The notes under the pieces are model-generated. The model saw only the letters and a program-made list of their open reading frames with translations. It was not told the DNA's origin and made no database searches. This document shows, piece by piece, positions 61,001 to 64,000 of a stretch of DNA of 64,000 bases (its first letter is position 1; every line of letters starts with the position of its first letter). The position numbers were made by a program, and so were the translations under genes. The DNA comes from Mallotus nudiflorus (taxonomy: Eukaryota; Streptophyta; Magnoliopsida; Malpighiales; Euphorbiaceae), in assembly GCA_947683625.1 (NCBI GenBank), contig CANTUR010000044.1, positions 1,612,001 to 1,676,000 on the forward strand. Reading direction: 5' to 3'.

Positions 61001-64000
61001 TGATGAAAAGGATCACATTGACTGACTTCTAGGAAGACCAATTAAAACAAACTGATGTTTCTTGACCAAATTAGAAGTATGTAACAAGTTTAGTAACTGT
61101 CTATTTATTTCCAATATTTAAAAATGCATATTTGGATTCTACCAATGGTTAAATGCTTGATTACTTTCTTTTATCTCATTTAGGAGCCTCCAGTATTTGG
61201 GAAGAGGACTGTACTTGTCGATCGACCATCTGGGTAAGGATTTATCAACACATTTTATTATTTCGAATTGAGGAAATAAAAGATGTTCAACTTTTTCAAT
61301 AGCTGATATATATAATACATAGGAGTTTTTTAAGTTGCATTTTTTGACATAATAGGTTTTACATTTTCTAGTTGTTGAGCGTCTTGCATTATCAAACCCA
61401 AACTTTTTGCAAACTCTTATTAATCTTTTACTGGAAAAGGCATGGTACACTGCCACAATCATGCTGTTGATGAAATATGTGACTACACGTTTACACACAC
61501 CCCCAAGGTTTCAATATAATGGTATCATGAAACCATGAACTGTTTTAGCAAGCACGGGCATGCACATACAAACATTCTAGGGTTTTCAATAATTGTATGC
61601 AAGAGTTGGGGGAATTCATGGATTTAAAATTTCTGAAACTATGCCAAACTTTGGGGATTTCAAAAATAAAATCTCTAGTATATTACCAAATTTTAAAATC
61701 TCTATACCTGCCCTGTTCCAGATAGTTCGGTTTGGAGATTCGGTCCTTCTGGAATGCATTGGCATGGTATGGTTCAAAATACGAATTCCAAATTTAAAAC
61801 ATCCATTTAAAAAGTATAATAAAATGCACAATATATTGATAATTCAAAATTATGAATAATAACATTATTTTTGTAAAAAAAAAAATCAAATTGAGAATCA
61901 ATAAAATTTAAAACAAATGAAAAAATATAACAGATTATAAGATTTAGAACCATTTAATGTTAATTTTTTTATTTTCATATTTTAGGTTTAAATTGAATTT
62001 TAATGGGTGTTCCAAATTTTTATTTGGTAATAATAATAATTATAATAATAATAATAATAAGATTTAGAATCATAAAAAATTAATTTTTTTAGTTTTTTAT
62101 ATTTTTAATTTAAATTATGATGTAATGAATATTGCATATGCTTACTTGTTAATTGAATGGTTTGGAATTGTACAATGCTAATTTTCTTATTTTTATATGT
62201 TAATTTTAAATTGTGATGTAATGACAATTCAAGTAAATTGCATAATGATAATAATATAAAATATTTCTTTATTATTTTATTTATTATATATTAAATACAA
62301 AAATATATTTATTTTTTAATATATATGTTACTCAATATATTTTTATATTATTTACATATGTTACTTATCATTTCGGTTTGGTATTTGGTGTAGTACAATT
62401 TTAATATTTATCGGTTCGGTTTGGTATTTTCTCTTTTCCATGCTCACTCCTAATGAAACCATAAATAGTTTTAGGGCACGCACGTGCACATGCGCACACA
62501 CACACTATAGGGTTTTAAATAACAGTGTCATGAACCATGATTTGTTTTAGTATCAATATCAATGCGACGGTATCAGACTACAGCCACCTCTATCGTGAAT
62601 TTTAAAGTTTGTAACAGCCACTTCTGTCGTGAATTTTAAAAAATGATCTGCAATATGATTCAAACTAATTCTAAATAAAAAATGTGTTTTAATATTTAAT
62701 ATAACACTTAAAAATTTTAAAAAAATTATATTAAAATATTTTGTTTTTTGTATTTAGTTGCACTATTGTAAATTTTAGGACAAATATTTATTTTAATAAG
62801 ATTCATTATTAAAATTTAATTAAAGTTTTTATGGATAATTTACACTGTTGAAATTTGATAAAATTCATTTTTAATATTAAACTTGAAATAAAAATTAATG
62901 TATATTATAAAGTTAAAACACATAAAAAAATTAAATAAAAATAATTATGTATGGAACAAAAAATTATTTTTAGTATCTAATAAATTTTTGAAATAAAAGA
63001 TTATATTTTTAATTTTAATATTTTGTGAAAATGAAAGTTGGAAATAAGCATGATTGGTGGGGAGGGTGATGTTCAAAAGAGAAAGACAAACACTTGTCAT
63101 CCCACTTTCCTATTTTCACCCATTTCTTATTTATTTTTAATCTTTTCCTCTAAAGATCGACCGCGACCAATAGGAAACCAAAAAAAAAAGGGCTCTTCTT
63201 TCTCCTCTTCTCCATCTTTCTAGTTGCCACCATGTAACACTAGTGTTCTTCTTTCCTAGCGATATACCCGATGCCTTTGATGTTTTACTGAATCCTTAGC
63301 TAATATCCAGTATCCATCTTGTATTGCCTATTTCTCATATTGGCAGTCTAAAATTAACAGCTGACATGTCCTGTATTAGCCGTTATTTTAAACTTGAGGC
63401 GCTCACGCAAATGTGTTGGAAAATATCCCACATTGAAAAAATTATAAGAAATGAAGAGGCATATAAATAGTGTATATTGGGTATTAATACAATCCAATTG
63501 GTTGTGTTACAGTTCAATCCCATTTATATGTTCATATGTGAACATGTTGGGGGCCAACACTCCCAAGGCCTATAGAGTTTCAACAATATATGTGCATGTG
63601 TGTATCAATCTCTTTTGTCCTGTTACACCTCATTATCTATGTTTTGTATTATCCTTTTCATTGACATGTTTATCACTATGTAGCATGGAAACAGATACGA
63701 GGAAATGATATTTCTTAAAATATAGGAAATAGAAATGTGAGGAAACATGTAAATATTAAAAATGTAGGCAATATATAAATAACTAATTAAAATATATATA
63801 TATATATATATTAAAAAATTTATTTATTCAATCAATCAATAGTATAATTATAGAAATTATTTTGTTTAGTTAAGAAAAATACAATTTTTTTTTATTTTAA
63901 TTTGTCTCATTTCTTGTTTAGGAAATACTAAAATAATTATTTTTTCTAAGTAAGAACTGTGTTTCTAATTTTTTATATTTGCAGAAATGGCCCCGAAACG
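56352..64000 (+). CDS. VAL-like: B3-domain transcription repressor, VAL/HSI2 family (3' end outside window)
   Basis: Exons: 56352-56464, 57744-57825, 57951-58052, 58484-59139, 59251-59347, 59447-59621, 60023-60102, 60217-60285 (or -60292), about 60373-60626, 61184-61233 and 63985 onward. All but the exon 8/9 join keep phase with GT-AG ends. The start MGSKICMNVSCG matches VAL N-termini. Residues 1-99 form the PHD-like Cys/His domain (RLHCGCIASK). About 318-427 is the B3 domain (EKVLSASDAGRIGRLVLPK, FRFWPNNNSRMYVLEG). EEYD-EPPVFGKRT follows before the CW zinc finger expected past the edge. VAL proteins bind RY motifs, read H3K27me3 and recruit Polycomb to silence seed-maturation genes and FLC in Arabidopsis; they act in the nucleus. 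VAL1 versus VAL2 was not resolved. Exon 8/9 is abnormal (see findings); a gene defect is not excluded. Confidence 0.9.
59251..60102 (+). other. B3 DNA-binding domain exons 5-7
   Basis: Three exons (59251-59347, 59447-59621, 60023-60102) encode a complete B3 fold from EPLFEKVLSASDAG to KLIIGFRKATNNSF. Basic/aromatic residues of the DNA-contact loops (SASDAGRIGRL and FWPNNNSRMY) are intact. Codon split at 59,621/60,023 gives Ile (GDTITFSRKD), where Val is usual in relatives. Confidence 0.88.
60286..60372 (+). pseudogene. Frameshifted relic of VAL coding sequence at exon 8/9 junction
   Basis: Directly after TTACA|GTAAGT the DNA reads SGYSGLLQNL in the exon-8 frame, which is coding sequence in VAL relatives. 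It then shifts frame (NPSRNPHL in another frame) and hits TGA/TAA before the intact ADGDIGWNKSE block starts at 60,372. Using the good donor at 60,286 with the acceptor at 60,372 breaks the frame. The frame is kept by a weaker donor GTTACT at 60,293, or by a downstream acceptor AACAAG|AGT at 60,398. Confidence 0.65.
61600..62455. mobile_element. Possible MITE-like insertion in intron 10
   Basis: AT-rich segment bounded by 'agttgggggaattcatgg' and the complement of 'ttaggagtgagcatggaaa', with 'ttcggtttgg' / 'ggttcggtttggtattt' words near both ends. Such words recur in hAT-like plant MITEs. Terminal repeats are poor and no target duplication was found. Confidence 0.3.
63414..63559. mobile_element. 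TRIM-like solo LTR in intron 10
   Basis: Starts TGTTGGAAAATATCCCACAT and ends GGGCCAACA, giving TGTTGG...CCAACA inverted ends. Contains CATATAAATAG (TATA-like) at about 63,460-63,470. Small size and the 'cccacatt' motif fit TRIM LTRs. No clear 5-bp target duplication, so tentative. Confidence 0.4.

Larger units (their letters stand above)
61234..63984 (+). other. Long intron 10 of the VAL-like gene, with repeat insertions
   Basis: About 2.75 kb between donor TCTGG|GTAAGG and acceptor TTTGCAG|A. It holds a direct-repeat pair (about 61,500-61,595 and 62,450-62,560, sharing 'atgaaacca', 'gcacg..catgc', 'agggttt'). It also holds a short (AAT)n at 62,030-62,060, a MITE-like segment and a TRIM-like LTR. 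Confidence 0.6.

Overview
This window looks like nuclear DNA of a eudicot plant. It is AT-rich and filled with nested, decayed plant LTR retrotransposons (Copia; Gypsy lineages Tat, Athila, CRM and Tekay). At the right edge lies one intron-rich host gene on the + strand, whose protein matches the VAL/HSI2 family of B3-domain repressors. I cannot name the species from sequence alone; a woody or Malpighiales-like eudicot is only a guess. No bacterial-type genes, tRNA, rRNA or CRISPR were seen.

Layout: 0-3.9 kb holds a Copia pol remnant and a probable long LTR. 3.9-5.77 kb is a satellite of about 167 bp with a seven-monomer higher-order period of about 1,168 bp. 5.77-13.50 kb is a tandem array of a short LTR element on the - strand (five internal domains, five full LTRs and one truncated LTR), ending inside a Tat-type Gypsy pol remnant (13.5-15.4 kb, +). 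Downstream of that integrase lies a decayed, apparently spliced antisense gene with a plant mobile domain (16.5-18.75 kb, -) and its own TATA-like box. Two short tandem arrays and a Tat LTR follow (19.2-20.64 kb). 20.64-24.46 kb is a CRM-type pol on - that has no frameshift and only five stops, next to a gag fragment on the opposite strand (24.46-25.0 kb) and a - strand LTR. 25.6-32.6 kb is an inverted copy of a Tat 3' tandem-repeat region. It is interrupted by an LTR element at 27,133-31,745, which is flanked by the 5-bp duplication ATGTG and is itself full of minisatellites. 33.2-34.7 kb is a second Tat LTR, and 34.7-36.4 kb is an opposite-orientation LTR of the same family as the 27.1-31.7 kb element. 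36.4-46.8 kb is a Tekay/Del chromovirus with two LTRs, gag, protease, RT, RNase H, integrase and chromodomain, with many stops. 46.8-51.1 kb is an Athila remnant (-), and 51.1-53.3 kb is a CRM 3' end (+). 53.3-55.8 kb is AT-rich DNA without a recognised gene.

The host gene starts at ATG 56,352 and runs off the window. Its exons encode an N-terminal PHD-like cysteine-rich domain, a linker, a complete B3 DNA-binding domain and a conserved block before the expected CW zinc finger, which lies beyond the edge. Two perfect TGCATGCA (RY) palindromes sit about 0.5 kb upstream of its ATG. RY is the class of site bound by VAL B3 domains, so self-regulation is possible. The junction between exons 8 and 9 contains a frameshifted relic of a segment that is coding in relatives, which may change the protein or mark a defect.
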